Assembly (NCBI GenBank): GCA_019096195.1
Contig: JAGTXK010000076.1
Coordinates: forward strand, 248,001 to 312,000
From: Boletus sp. NGJ
Taxonomy: Eukaryota > Basidiomycota > Agaricomycetes > Boletales > Boletaceae
DNA length: 64,000 nucleotides
Direction: 5' to 3'
Shown: piece by piece, positions 31,664-43,764 of the stretch
Layout: every line of letters starts with the position of its first letter
Numbering within the stretch: the stretch's first letter is position 1
The notes under the pieces: generated by a model
The model's input: only the letters and a program-made list of their open reading frames with translations
What the model was told of the DNA's origin: nothing
Databases searched by the model: none
Translations under genes and position numbers: made by a program

Positions 31664-33741
31664 TCATCGCCGAACACATGTCCTCCATCCACTCCCTTCC
31701 CAACCCTTGACAAATTCTTCTTCCGAGAACTTCTCCACAGCCCACCGTCTAGCCCTCTCTCTATACCCTTGGTCAGTGGCAGCGTTCATTGTCAGAATCT
31801 ATCGGTCGAAGAGGCAGTATCAGTATTCATACTCGTGTACGCCACGAGGAGACGTGGAGAAGAACCATACCTCGTGCATAGCCGTCGCAAATTCGCCCGG
31901 TGTGCGTGCATGGAAGCCAGTAGGCTGTGACTTGTAGGGCACGGCGATGTCATTTAGCGGACCTCCAGAGGCATGGGTAACGGGGATGAGACCTGCTGCC
32001 TAATTGGCATAAAAACACGCGGTGAGCACGCGACTGTTCTTGATAGAGTGTGAGGATCTGCACTGCCTACCATGAATTCGACGACGTTGATTCCGAAGTG
32101 TTCGTCGATCATCGTACTAATTCCGATGCTGGAACGAGAGAGCCAACCGAGCATGTCGGAGTAGGGGGCGTTTACAACGAACGAGACTTGGTTCTGACGT
32201 GGAGGGTCAGTGAAGAACATCTTTACCTACACAAATTATGTACCTGGATGTCTAGCTCCCTCGCCAAGGCACGCAAAGACTCGACCCTGTCCAAATCATC
32301 TTGATGCCGCGCTCCACCGAGCAGTACCAGTCGAACGGGATCCTCGCTTGAAACTATTCCTTGGCTCTTGTACTCGGGATGGTCCATCAGAAGTTGTGCA
32401 AACGCATGAAGTTGCATTGAAAGATTCTTCTCTGGCCTAGCATCATTCCCAATCATTGATTACCTTGTCCCTATCCTTATACAGATCAACATACCGAAAT
32501 TGCGCAACGCTGAGAATGATTCGCTCTCGGCCTTGGAGCGAAAACCTGGTCATCTCTCGCGTATCGCAGGGCGGATACACGGTCACAGGTTTGACCTTAT
32601 CTGTCTTGTAACCAATCCCTGAGCCTGGTCCATCTACGCCGTACATGACCAGTCGAACAACTGATCCGGAAAGAAAGAGCTTTATGAATAGCAGAGGAGT
32701 CGCTCGATGCGTCCATCGGATCACTGGCCCGAAGTGTTCGTGTGAGATAATAGATGCAATGTGGCTGCGTGTCCATGACGAATTGACCATCAAGAACTGA
32801 GCGTGCGAGAGAGATAGGGCATAATAGTACATCGTAAGACGATAATAACTGTCTCAATCATTAGGAGTGGTGCGGATCCGTGATGGAGTACTCACAGACG
32901 CTTTGCTCGCATTTTCCATGATTCGCCTTGGACGCGAGCGAGCATGTCGGTAGATATGGTTGGGTAATGAACGTATGCTCCGATTGGAACGGAAGCCCTA
33001 GTAATCCAAGCTACAGCTGGAAAGGTAAAGGCGTAACCCATAGTATCTAAAGTCGCAAGAGAGGTGTTGTAAGGCGACGCAAAGTGACTTGTAAGATTCC
33101 GACAAGCTAGAACCTACCGATGTAAAGGTCTGGAATGAACTTTGACATTGCTTCCCACACAAGATACATAGAACCGAGGCTCTGGCCCACGATGGTAAAC
33201 CTAGGCCATTGTGAATCCTCGACTACGCCTCTCGATTTCAGGAATACGAAGTGAAGGGCGGAAGGTTGAAGATTAATCGCAAAACGAGTCTAATGCCATT
33301 ATTTCTGTCATGCGGGGGGAAGACCGGGAGGTGAGAATTATCTGACCTTTACTTTTTCAATGATTTCTAGTTTCGAAGCACCAGCGTCTCCAGAGTAGAC
33401 GACACAGATTATGTCTTTGTGCTCGCGCTGTATATGGGCAATGGCAGTCCACAGAACTCGCTCGCCTCCGCCCCCTGCGTTACTTGGAAAGATCTCATGA
33501 GCTGTCCGCGGGCTTTCCACCAGTACAGCAAGTTCCCAAAGCGCTACACTCACCAGTAAGGATGAAAGAATCCAATAAACTTGTAGTTTATTGTTTTAGT
33601 TACTTTGACTCCCAACTCTTTTAGGATAACTTCACGGGAACGAAACGATCTTGACCATAAAGCTTCAGTGTACGCTGTGTAAGAAAGTGTGGACGCAACC
33701 AAGCAAAAAGCGAGACACAGCAAGAGCAAGGTGGCGCTCAT
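31664..33741 (-). CDS. ALG11: ALG11 GDP-Man:Man3GlcNAc2-PP-dolichol alpha-1,2-mannosyltransferase
   Basis: This GT4-type glycosyltransferase on the cytosolic face of the ER adds the fourth and fifth mannoses of the lipid-linked N-glycan precursor. Start [17 protein letters not shown] (33,741) is the membrane anchor. Landmarks are FIGFFHPY joined across an intron to [15 protein letters not shown] (the nucleotide-sugar loop), [40 protein letters not shown], and [38 protein letters not shown] with the donor-binding E-x7-E type motif. The last exons read [17 protein letters not shown] and [15 protein letters not shown]. It ends at TGA 31,664-31,666. About nine exons. ALG6, which acts later in the same pathway, is 15 kb away with no sign of coupling. 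It looks complete. Confidence 0.88.
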
Positions 33742-34755
33742 TCCTGCCCAAGCAATGAACTCTGGACAGGTATTGTATGTGCCTACCTTGCCTGAAGTCG
33801 AACTCCGATCGGATTCACTGGAAACAGTGCCAGCGAGTCAACGCGGAGTCCGCACCAGTAGCAATATTATGATACCACCAACGCTTATGTAATATTCCTC
33901 ATCACGGTGTCCTCCGACTCTTTTCTTCCTTTTCCGAGCGCAGTCGCGCGCGTTCCGTTGCACAGGGCCGAAGGCGTTTAAACCCGACCTAGGCGCGTGG
34001 TCATGCTGGACAGCATCGCTTCCATTCTGCCGCATGGTTTGGCCAGTGGTTGTACGTGGTTTGCCACGCCACTACCAGCCAAGGGGGGAACACCATCCAA
34101 TCAGAAATTGCTAAAAGTCGTATGGTTGTTCAGCGTTTCGCCGATATACACCCGACAATCATTCGTAGGCTAACTGTGCGCACAGTCGTCGCAAGCTTCT
34201 CACTTGGCGGGCAGCGACGCAAACCCAGGCTTCCTGAACCTTTCAAAGGTGAGTTGCTGGCCCAGGAAGATTGCAAAATGCAGGTGCCGTAGCACTCTTC
34301 TCCTGGGACCGACAGTCACAGGAGTTTCGTAGTCTCTACCTCTCACGCGATTCCGCTCAGGTTCGCTGACCCGCCAGCGCCTTCGCTTTCGGTGACTTTT
34401 GCCCAATTGTGCCCACCCTCCCGGTCAATTTGCTTTGCTTTCATTGGTTGACTAAAATAGCTTACGGTGCTCATGTCTGATGGTGTAAGTACTTGGTGCC
34501 TTACGGCATCCTCGAGGTCACCTCCATTCATCGCCACCATCACCAGTCTCCTTGATTCTCCTCGACTTGGACCCGGGAAAGCTCGGGTTATATCGGAATG
34601 TGGAGGTAACGTTTCCATTGGTCCATGGATGGGGCAATGCAAAACCACGCACTCAGAATCTGAGATTGCGGTCCGTTTATTGACTGATTAAGCTCAGTGC
34701 CGCCACTTCCTCCCAGTATTTAACTTCATCTGTCCACACTCGGTTCCTGGTCATC
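33742..34755. promoter_or_regulatory. Divergent intergenic region, ALG11 and small membrane protein
   Basis: About 1 kb between two divergent starts. Open frames on both strands are short and of random composition. No named site seen. Confidence 0.4.
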
Positions 34756-35876
34756 ATGGCTCCCGCTCTCATCTGCCTTCATAACTTCAAACCTGGTGAA
34801 ATGTTTCTATCTACCTTTACCCGTGACGCAGAAGCGATGCACGCCCAGTCTGCGTTATACTCCAGATCCACCACTGGGCCCAACACTACCGGTGGCAGCG
34901 GAGGCGTAGACACGAGCACTATTATATTCATCGTCGTTGGTGTAGGTTGGTCGTGTTCATTCATCGTCCCTTGCTAGCTTCGATGATGCGTTATTCGCGT
35001 CGCCACACGACACTGTCTTCGTGACCAAGGCCGCATTGCACATGGTCATCTATGTACGCTCCGGGATGGGTGAGAAGTCCCTGCGTTCATTCTGAATGTT
35101 TGGTTGGTTATGTTCTATGCGAGCACTCTTGCAGCTTCTTTACTCCAAGCCTCACATCTTACCACCGAAGTTAGCTGGCTAACGCTTTTCGTCCCGCAGC
35201 CTGCCTACTCGCGCTCCTGATCGGCTTCTACCTCGTGGGTCGCCACCGTGCTGCTTCTAACCCTTCCCCGAGTGCCGCTAGTGCGAATCCGCAACATTCA
35301 GCTATCACTCATCCACCTCGGCCTCGGCGCGAATGCGGCATGAGCGAATATTGGAACATTTGGAGAATATGGCGTAACACCAGTAGTACCAACCCGCTCA
35401 TCACTGTCGATACGCCTACTTCGCAAGTCCCAGTTACGATCACCAGCCCATCACCGACCATATCTACCAGAGGTGATTGCGGAGTCCATCCCCTGGTCGG
35501 GTCGCGGCCCTCCCAATCCCGCCGCATTACTTCTCTCTCAGTAACCACCACTTTCTCACACTCGCACATCACCGAGGAAGAGTTAAACAACTTTCGTCTT
35601 TCCGCATACGACCTTGATGGCGATCTGGAGGCAGAGATGCTGAACAGTGCCACAGATGACGTCTGGTCGGGTCAACCTCTAGCTATGGAGGAGGGCTGTG
35701 GAGGTGCGGGTGTGGAGGAAGCTGCAGAAGTGCGGAGCAATGCCACCCCCACCGTTGAGGGCAGTGTTGAGGGTGACGTTCCCCTCACCACCCAACGGAG
35801 GGGTGGTGATTACGAGAACACGGGTGCTTGCGAAAGCGTGGCATCTGCGGTAGCAACGGCGTTGAGTGAAACGTGA
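34756..35876 (+). CDS. Single-pass membrane protein, unrecognised
   Basis: Two exons (34,756-34,939 and 35,200-35,876) join to 286 residues. The first exon ends and the second begins inside one hydrophobic segment, TSTIIFIVVACLLALLIGFYLV, at about residues 53-74, followed by basic GRHRAAS, so the long C-terminal part probably faces the cytosol. The N-terminal 50 residues have no clear signal peptide and include a Gly/Thr-rich stretch. The cytosolic part is Ser/Thr/Pro-rich, then acidic. I know no function. The intron breaks the membrane helix codon run, and a donor of GTGTAG was assumed. Confidence 0.65.
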
Positions 35877-36244
35877 TCGAGGTAGGGTAATTATGAGGAG
35901 ACAAGCGTTGCAATAATAACAACGGTGCTAAGTTATTCTGTGAGATGTATCGTGTCTATGTATGTATGAGTAGGTGTAGTTCGACCAAAATATCACTCAG
36001 GAAGTTGTGATATTCCCATACAACGTATATATGTATACCGGTATATATCTAGTTGGAGGCAATTGTTATTGGATGATTTTTCGTGATTGACGTGTGATCT
36101 GAGTCGACGATGGTAGTCCAGCTGCCCGTGTTCCGTGTCCACGTACTCTATGCAGTACTCGGCAGTGTCGATCCGTAGGAAATTACGTAACCCTACCCTA
36201 AGCCATGACACTCTCACCTCCTCTACTTACACTCATCGACGCGA
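35877..36244. other. Intergenic, nothing recognised
   Basis: Tandem spacing between two forward genes; holds the RPAP1 promoter. An AT-rich run with TATATATG words lies near 36,025-36,045. Confidence 0.4.
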
Positions 36245-39200
36245 ATGTCTACTCATGAGCGTCCAATGATAGGCTCCGTATTCGAGCGCAAAGCCCCTCG
36301 CACATCGTCCGCGCCGTCTTCCAGGTTCACTGGGACGCCAGTAACCGGGTTCCCAACTGCACAGCATCGATTCAAGAGCGCCTTTGCACGCGCACGGGAC
36401 GAGGCCAACTTGAAAGGCAATGTCGGAGGCTCGAGGCAGATCGACGCCCAATCCGTCTTGTCGAAGCAACCGCAAACCCATCCACCTGTCGCACCGACGT
36501 CACCGATCATTGACCCGAAACCCATCCCAACCGATGCCGATGCCCTCCGTCGCCAGATCCACAAAGAGAACGCGCGCACGATTGCACGTATGAGCGGAGC
36601 AGAGATCGAGCAGGAGAAGCGTGCGGTTTTGGAGCAGCTTGGAGAGGGTACGGAGCAGTTGCTGAGGCGGGTTCAGGAGGCACGACGGCGGAAAGAGGAA
36701 AAGGAGAAGGAGGCCCAGGCCCTGGAAGAGCTGGAAGAGCAAGTGACGCAAAGAAAGGTTGAAGGCACGATTAATGACGATACTCGTCGGACGGCCGAAC
36801 ACGTACCCCTCCTTGCTTTCCCTACCCCGCGTCGCGTGCCACATGGATTGGCCACCAAACCAGGCGTTCTCCGAGTCAAGAGTCTCGAGAATATAGGGAA
36901 ATCAGGTAAGATATACCTTGGTCTGCGATGACTTGCTCTCACATAACGTTCAGTGCCCTCGCCCTTGCCCACGACGAGCAGCACGCGTCCCTCCAGCCGG
37001 ACAGGTCGCAAATTGCGCTTTGCAGAGGTAACTCCAGACGACGTGCACGTATACGAATCAGCGCCCATATCGCCCAAACGAACCGTCCTCGCACTCCCAC
37101 CCCCACCGGATACGAAAGACGACTCGATCGTGTCTCTGGGCACGTACCACGATGGCGCTATACCATCCAAGCGACCCCACCCGATCGACAGTCCTACCGA
37201 AACCCAATTCACACGCGTCCCAAAAGACGACGCCGAGCCAGAAGAGGGCACTCCCGAGTACATACGTCGACGGTACTTTCCAAACGTGCCTCCCAACGAT
37301 CCAAGCCTCGCATGGATGGAGGCTCCCCCCCGAGAAACGACAGACCCATCTGCCCCCCGGTTCGATCTTCACGGTGCCCCGATACCACCATCTCTTTCTA
37401 CCTCATTACCGTCCCATCTGGGATTACATCATCATGCTGAAGGTAGTCGTGCCGGATACACCATCGACGACATCTCTTCTCCTGGCTCGATCGTCCGTCC
37501 CTGCACAACGGGCTTCAATGCTTGGCATCCTAGCCAAGATTGCCCATCGTCTAGGCCGACAAGTGCGATACTCTGATAGCCCAGAGAAAATCGTGTTCGC
37601 TGGTCAAGAGGGTCAACTTCGAAAGCGGATCCTTGCAGCTGGCTTGGCTGCCATCGACCAGATTGGAAGCCTCGGTGCGCGAGCGGTCGAAGTCGCGTGG
37701 GAATGTCTTGTCGAGTGGGATGGGACGACGAGCGAACTGGAGGGTGTAGAGCTCGTCCTCGCTCCCGACGTCGTCTCCTCGCTACAGCTTGATTATTTCC
37801 TGCCTCAGATCACGGACGTGTTATCGCACGCCGCCCTTCCTCCTCAATCACTTGCGCAGTTGCTGGCCATCGTCCACTGGCTTGCTCAGCAATCCAACCA
37901 AGTTGCAGACATGATCACCAACACCTCTCGTCTCGTCCCGACGATCCTCAACACGTTTCTGCTGACACGCATCCCACCAAAGGAAGAGTCTGTACCGCCT
38001 AATCCTCTCGCGCTCCAGTTGCTCGTCACCCTCGCCTCTGCATCACGTCAGAACGCATCAGCCCTGCTGGATCCCGCAGACGCACTTCTTCGATTCGTCA
38101 CCCTCCATCCACCTTCATCGCCCTATTCACCTGCCCTCGCCACCACGCTTCTCACGTACACACTCCAGTTCTACACCACCCTATCCTCGTACGGTCTCTA
38201 CTCTCACATCGCTACCACAGCCTCCCAAATCTTCACTTCGCTCAATTCATACATTGTCTCCAGCCCCCCATCCCTTCATGAAAGCGCAAAGGTGTCCGAT
38301 TCGGCGTTTAGACAACTCCGTATAGCTTGGGCCTCCCTCATCGAAACATGGACTGTCTGTGCGACAGATCCGCATGCAACGAGTCCACCACACGAGATAC
38401 TCTGGAGCCAAGTATGTGCCTGGGGATGGGTAACAGACGTGCGGAAGCTCAGGGAGGGGCTGAGGAACGAGAGGTCAGACTGGGCAGTCTATGCAGCAAT
38501 GTGGGACGCTGAAGCTACGTGGCTGGAAGGCGCACGGATCAACGGCATCAAGGGCGGCGGGGAAGAGCGAGAAGAGGCGTTACAAATTTTCAGGAGTACC
38601 TTTTCGGCCAATGACGGAACCGAGTTTGGGATTGTACGGCGCGCGCTGGAGGCGGTGCAGCATGATCTTGCGGAAGGGGGTCTGGCTACGACCCAAGATG
38701 GGGAACGTGTGCTAAAATCGCTCGCGAGCGCGGGTAGCGTCCTCGCTTCTGCGCTCCGTCTATGGCTTGCCTGTCTCCCGCCTCTCAACGACAGTATACC
38801 ATTGTCCACACCCCCTTTTGCGCTTCCGTTGAGCGACCTCTCGGCGCTTTCTGCAGCGCTTGTCAAACATCCGATCTGGTCTCTTCCTTCGACGCTTGGC
38901 GCAGCACATCTACAGGTGTATCTACGCCCCCTGACGCGTTTTGTCACCCACTTTCATCGCATCTCGCGGCGTATCCCCGGTACGACCCCCCAGTTATGGT
39001 TCACCCAGGCTCTTGTGTTCCTACCTCGCCTTCTCCCAGGGGACGAATCTCACGCGCTCGCCATGCTCGATGCGTTCTTGCTCGTCACGCCACAATTTGT
39101 TGGCGTCGACCCCACAGGACTATCCCAAGCTATCCACGTGGAAGTGCTCCGACCGTTTTTCGAGTGCGCAGTGCGACCCGAGGGGAATGTTTATGTGGCG

Positions 39201-40518
39201 CCACTTCGACCGAACATGGAGAGCATCTCACGGTCCTCGACCCTCCGCCTCCCCCCCTCGCCCTCCCCTTCTTCGTACAGTCCTAGATCAGACGACGGTG
39301 ATGACGCCACTGGGCGTCCAGCACGCACATTCGCAGCTGGCCTCCCGCTCACGCGCGATTTTCTATTCACTCCGCTGACGCACCTCTTACGCTCTGGCAT
39401 CTCTCCCGTCTTTCGTGCCCTTCCGGATGACTGGACTGGGAGCGAAGTGGACGCTGTGCTTGCGACGCTGTTGTTGGTGTATGCTGCGCGCAAGGTGTTG
39501 ATCGTGCATGGACTGGAAGGGTTCGTGCATGGCGCGGCGGAGGTGGTGTTTCGCGTGCATGCGGGTGTGTATGCTAGAGCATGGTGTTGGCTTTGGAGGG
39601 ACGGAGGTGGAGGTGTTTAGGGATGCGGGGGTGGAACGGTTGATGGCGTGGTTGCTCGAACCCTTCACCGTACGCGGGCGTACCAGTGGGAGTAGTCTGC
39701 ACGTGATGATACCCCACGCACTCTCGCTCGAAGATGCATCGACGCCATACCTCGGTTCGACGCCATTTTACCAATTTTACACGGACCTGGTGGCGTTGTA
39801 CGGTGCGGTATCGTTTGGGCACCAAATGTTTGCGGCGTTGGTGGTAACCCCGTTGGCGATGCACTATGCAGTGGATTATCGACGGGCGTTGTGGTGTGGC
39901 GGGGATGGTGCCAGCTCTAGCTCTGGATCTGGATCTGGTCCCGGACACCCTGGTGGTGAAGGGGGAGCGGGTTTGGCGGACGTCGTGAGGAGCGTGCGTA
40001 TCTCGGTCGAAGATGTCGTCTGTACAATCGGCGAGGCAGGAGGAGATCCACGGGAGTACTTGTACCCGATCGAGCGGGACCTCGGGGTTTTAGGTGCGTA
40101 TGTAGCAGCGTTGGTTCCGCGCGATGGGGGTGGGGTGGATGGATTCTTGAGGCTCGTGGCGGTGCATCACATCGCGTGTACGGTATGGGGAGATTTAGAT
40201 GTGGATGCGGACGCGGTGGTGGGTGAAGACGAGGTGAAGGTGAAGGATGCGGAAGCGAAACGACGGGAAGAGACGCGGGCGAGATTGTTGGGGGTGGTGT
40301 GCGTACGTGGGGAGACGGACGTGATGAGGGATGTAGTACTGTATCGGCAGCGCGCGCGGGGGGCGTTCGTGTGGCCACCGATGTGTTATCGGGGCGGCGA
40401 GGACGAGAGCGGGGAGGCTGCTGGATGGCGAGGAGAGCGAGTGGCTTTGGTGCGGCGGGTAATGGGGGACGGCGCAGCGGAGCGGGTGGGGGCCTTGTTG
40501 ATGCCCACGGTGACCTAG
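36245..40518 (+). CDS. RPAP1/Rba50-like RNA polymerase II-associated protein
   Basis: This helps assemble or import RNA polymerase II. The RPAP1 N-terminal motif is at about residues 105-150 (IHKENARTIARMSGAEIEQE, then LEQLG..LLRRVQEAR), and the C-terminal RPAP1 domain entry is RFDLHGAPIP near 37,360. A single clear intron separates 36,245-36,911 from the exon starting 36,954 (VPSPLPTTSS). The rest is a long helical repeat region to VGALLMPTVT at 40,518, with DAGVERLMAWLLEPF near 39,620. Two one-base frame changes interrupt an otherwise well-conserved reading: near 37,465-37,475 (TIDDI to LLLARSSVPAQRAS) and near 39,560-39,575 (RVHAGV to LEHGVG). Neither has room for an intron. Total would be about 1,400 residues. 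I favour assembly indels, but a decaying copy is possible. Confidence 0.75.
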
Positions 40519-41081
40519 GGAATGATCTCTTTCTAAGATGGCATGTCATACGTGTAAGGACAGTACGACTGTAATAAATTAGGCATTCAAGTCGAATAGA
40601 TCTCTTGCGATGCAGTCCCCAAAGGTATGGGCAGGCTAGTACTAATCGGCCCCGCGTGATCGTTATTCCAGCCTCCTCGGTAAATCAGCTAGAGACTGGA
40701 CGATTGCGATCATTCACCTTCTGACTTACAGCCAACAACTTGGTGAGTCTCTCTTTTTCCCTAAACGAAGATGTAAATGTAAACTAGACATTCCATGACC
40801 CTTGTATGTTCCGAATGTCCCATCGTCGCTTCGAAGGATACATGTAATATACAGGGAAACGTGAGGATATATGGGCCAGAAGAATGAGGTCAACAAGTAT
40901 AAATGTACCCTAAAAACGAGTGCGAGATGCACCTGAAAAGCGAAAGAATCAAAGAATCGATGCTCGCACGAGCCAGAGTACAGAATTCCAAGGTGAGCTG
41001 CATGCAAATATTCCTGGCCACGACTACCGGATGGATGGTGGAGACAACAGGCGATCCGTCCTCATTCTGGTTGTTCGCCAT
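40519..41081. other. Convergent intergenic region
   Basis: Between the RPAP1 and HIT-B stops. Only short frames, nothing recognised. Confidence 0.4.
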
Positions 41082-41856
41082 TCACAAACAGGTTTTACCT
41101 GTAGCGCCCTGCCTTGCAAACATCTCGGCACGATAAGCATCTACTTGCTCCTTGGATGGCTGTGGAGGCCAGTTTACGACGAGGCCGGTATTCTCGTCAG
41201 GTTTGTCGATGACGTGAAAGTGGACGTGGTCGACGGTTTGGTATGCTACCCTTCCGTTGTTCTGTGCGGCGTGTTACAGTGTGAGTTGGAACGGGGTGGA
41301 GTAGACGGGGTGAAGGCGGGGAAAGAAATAGGAGAGGTGCGAGGTGCGAACGAACCTGAAGAATGTTGTAGTTCTCGAGTCGCTGTACAAGGGCTATTCT
41401 CTTGGCGACAGCGAGTGCGTCAGCGAGGTATTCGTCGGGGAGCTCGTGCATCTTGACGGCGTGGTCTGGTGGTTATCGGATAGAGGTAGGCTGGGGTGGG
41501 TGGTAGGGAAATGATTGAGGAGCGTGACCTACATTTGGGGATGACGAGGGCGTGGCCATCTGTGACTGGAGGGAGGGCAAGGAATGCATATCTAATATGA
41601 TGGGGTAGGATCTATTTGTGAGAGAGCGGGATGTGAGATACGGTACGTACGACAACTCAGTTTCAGCGAGCTTGAAGCTGGGCGTTTCGCCTGCGAGGTG
41701 GGGCAAGATGAGATTGATTCGGACGCGGGGAAGGAATTTACCATTGACGATCTTGCAAAAGACGCAGGTGGAGAGGGATCTATGGTATTTCGATTGTCAG
41801 CGATACGATCTATGGATAGGCTTGTGTTACGTTTTTGCTTGCCTTGCTGTGGTCAT
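41082..41856 (-). CDS. HIT-family nucleotide hydrolase (copy B)
   Basis: A small Hint-type enzyme that hydrolyses AMP-lysine or similar nucleotide phosphoramidates. The start is taken at 41,856 (MTTARQAKT), spliced to SLSTCVFCKIVNG with the two zinc-type Cys. Then come GETPSFKLAETELS, YAFLALPPVTDGHALVIPK, YHAVKMHELPDEYLADALA and the last exon with NNGRVAYQTVDHVHFHVIDKP, which holds the full His triad HVHFHV. It ends KTCL at 41,082. About 150 residues, six exons, no damage seen. It lies in tandem with copy C but is clearly more diverged from it than copy A is. Confidence 0.87.
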
Positions 41857-42885
41857 GGTCACTGTACTAGTGGGCTCGAGCCGAGTCAGCCGATATTCGT
41901 GGCTGACGACTTCCTAGAATGGAAACCCCGAGTTTCGGAACAGGCGTCAAAAACGGATCACAAGACAGTCGACTAGAAGGGCCCCGGAACGTGCGCATGA
42001 CTGACCTGTCTCTTCGGACACGACTCTTTGAGATGGCTCCTTGAGCGATTATTGCGTCCGTCGTCCACCAATGCGATATTTCATGGGGAGGGTGGGTTGG
42101 TCGCGTAGAAACAACACTCCGCAAACGCAAGGCATCTTGCAAGGCAACCTAACCTAACCCGTAAATCAAGCAAGTCCGTCCAGTAGTGCCATGAGATCCC
42201 GCATGTTGTCGAATCCAAGGGTCTGCGAGCCACGCAGTAAGACGTCTTTTCTAACCCAAATTGTCAGCAGGGTTGAATTCTCACCGAAAATGATGCCAGA
42301 CACTTGCTAACGCATCCACGACCTGCTGGAGGAGGCGAACGTGCCTCGGCACTCTCCGCTTCTCTGACTGCCTCGGCTGCTAGCCAAAATGCACCGCCAC
42401 CGCACCCTGCTTATGACCGTCGAGGCGGGCGAGGTCTGGTATTCGTACGACGGACGGGGTCACTGGCGTGGGCTTATAAAAGATCGAAACGGAGATGTAC
42501 GAAAGCGCGGCGGCTGGAACAATGCTCAGTCGTCGTGCGATACAACGGACTGTATATTTACCTGCTATGTACGATGTAAGTTTGTAGTAATCGTAGTGTG
42601 AATGAAATAGCTCACCTCAGTCGTCGTGCGATACAACGGACTGAGGGGAGCGACAATCGTCGTACTACTTCTTATATGTGTATCGGTAAGAGAAAATTGT
42701 AGGGCGGTGTAGTATGTTACCCGCCCGCATATCGAATGAAAATATACGTGACAGCGACTGCGCGCATGGTTGTATTCCGACAGGGCTAGCGTTGCTAATG
42801 TATAAACAACCGTCGTACAGTATCTAATAGTGAACTATCGCATGGGGTTGTCATTTCTCGCGAATGGTTATTTACAGATCGTGTC
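41857..42885. promoter_or_regulatory. Intergenic region with a 28-bp direct repeat
   Basis: Upstream of HIT-B and downstream of HIT-C. The words CTCAGTCGTCGTGCGATACA and ACGGACTG together occur twice, at 42,525-42,552 and 42,616-42,643. CCTAACCTAACCC, a telomere-like word, is at about 42,148-42,160. No gene seen. Confidence 0.5.
42525..42643. repeat. 28-bp direct repeat pair, 91 bp apart
   Basis: Two identical 28-base copies at 42,525-42,552 and 42,616-42,643. Related CGTCGTACA words recur near 42,810 and 28,095. Confidence 0.8.
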
Positions 42886-43575
42886 CTAAAGTTTACCCAC
42901 AGCTTCAAGCTTTACGAGCAATTCTGCATAGTATACTTTGAGTTCGTCCATGGAGGGTTTTGTTGCGGGCCAGGTTTCTGGACGAAAGACGATACCCTCG
43001 GTCTCGTTTGGTTTTGGAATGACATGGAAATGGACGTGGTCTACTTCTTGGTGTGCTAGGCGTCCATTGTTCTGTGTCAGTCGTAGCGCGTAAGTGGCCA
43101 TGGGACGCGATGAACAGAGAGGAAAAGAAAGGCAGACGGACCTGGAGAATGTTGTAATTCTCGAGCCCCTGGGCGAGGGCGATCTTCTTGGCGATGGGAA
43201 GTGCATCCGCGAGGTATTCGTCTGGAAGCTCGTGCATCTTTACGGTGTGATCTTTTTGTTTCGTATGATCAATCAGGATCAATCGTGGCGATGTTTCGGC
43301 GGAGGGATTACCTTTTGGGATGATGAGGGCGTGGCCTTGGGAGAGTGGGCCAATGTCGAGAAAGGCGTATCTATGACGAGTGAAAATTAAGGTGTGTTCG
43401 AGAGGAGGATGTGTGTTACGTACGAAAGCCCGGTCTCGACAAGCTTGAAGCTGGGTATGTCGCCTGTGGATTGGGTCAAGACAGTCATAACGTAGACGCG
43501 GCGAAGGTAGGAACCTTTGACGATCTTGCAAAAGATGCAGGTGGCGAGAGTTCTGTACTGGCTTTTCAGAAACAT
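42886..43575 (-). CDS. HIT-family nucleotide hydrolase (copy C)
   Basis: Same enzyme family as copy B. The start MFLKSQYRTLATCIFCKIVKG (43,575) carries the CIFC zinc-type pair. It continues with DIPSFKLVETGLS, YAFLDIGPLSQGHALIIPK, DHTVKMHELPDEYLADALPIAKK and NNGRLAHQEVDHVHFHVIPKP with the complete HVHFHV triad, and ends LVKLEAVGKL. About 149 residues in five exons. It reads divergently from glutathione synthetase with about 190 bp between the starts. It is the parent of the damaged copy A at 28.2 kb. It seems whole. Confidence 0.88.
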
Positions 43576-43764
43576 TGCCGATGACGATCAGATGCATTCC
43601 TTGCCTTGCTGCTGCCATTGTCAATGTCAAAGTTAAGAGGAGCTGGCAGAGGCGCGCGCCGCGCATAGTCTTCAATTCACCGTGGTCACATGATATTATC
43701 TTATCAGTGATAAATGCTTCCGTCGCCGCCTGTAACACAGATCGTTTCATCGTCGTCGCCGACG
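43576..43764. promoter_or_regulatory. Short divergent promoter, HIT-C and glutathione synthetase
   Basis: Only about 190 bases separate the two starts, so promoter elements are likely shared. A copy of this promoter exists at about 28,704-28,793. Confidence 0.5.

Noticed and set aside
14480-33741. An N-glycosylation gene cluster (ALG6 with ALG11)
   Set aside because: They are 15 kb apart with unrelated genes between. Two pathway members nearby are likely coincidence.
38489-38947. Minus-strand open frames inside RPAP1
   Set aside because: They are antisense shadows of the long GC-rich RPAP1 exon.
42148-42160. Interstitial telomere repeat (CCTAACCTAACCC)
   Set aside because: Only two units long, which is expected by chance in a genome of this size.
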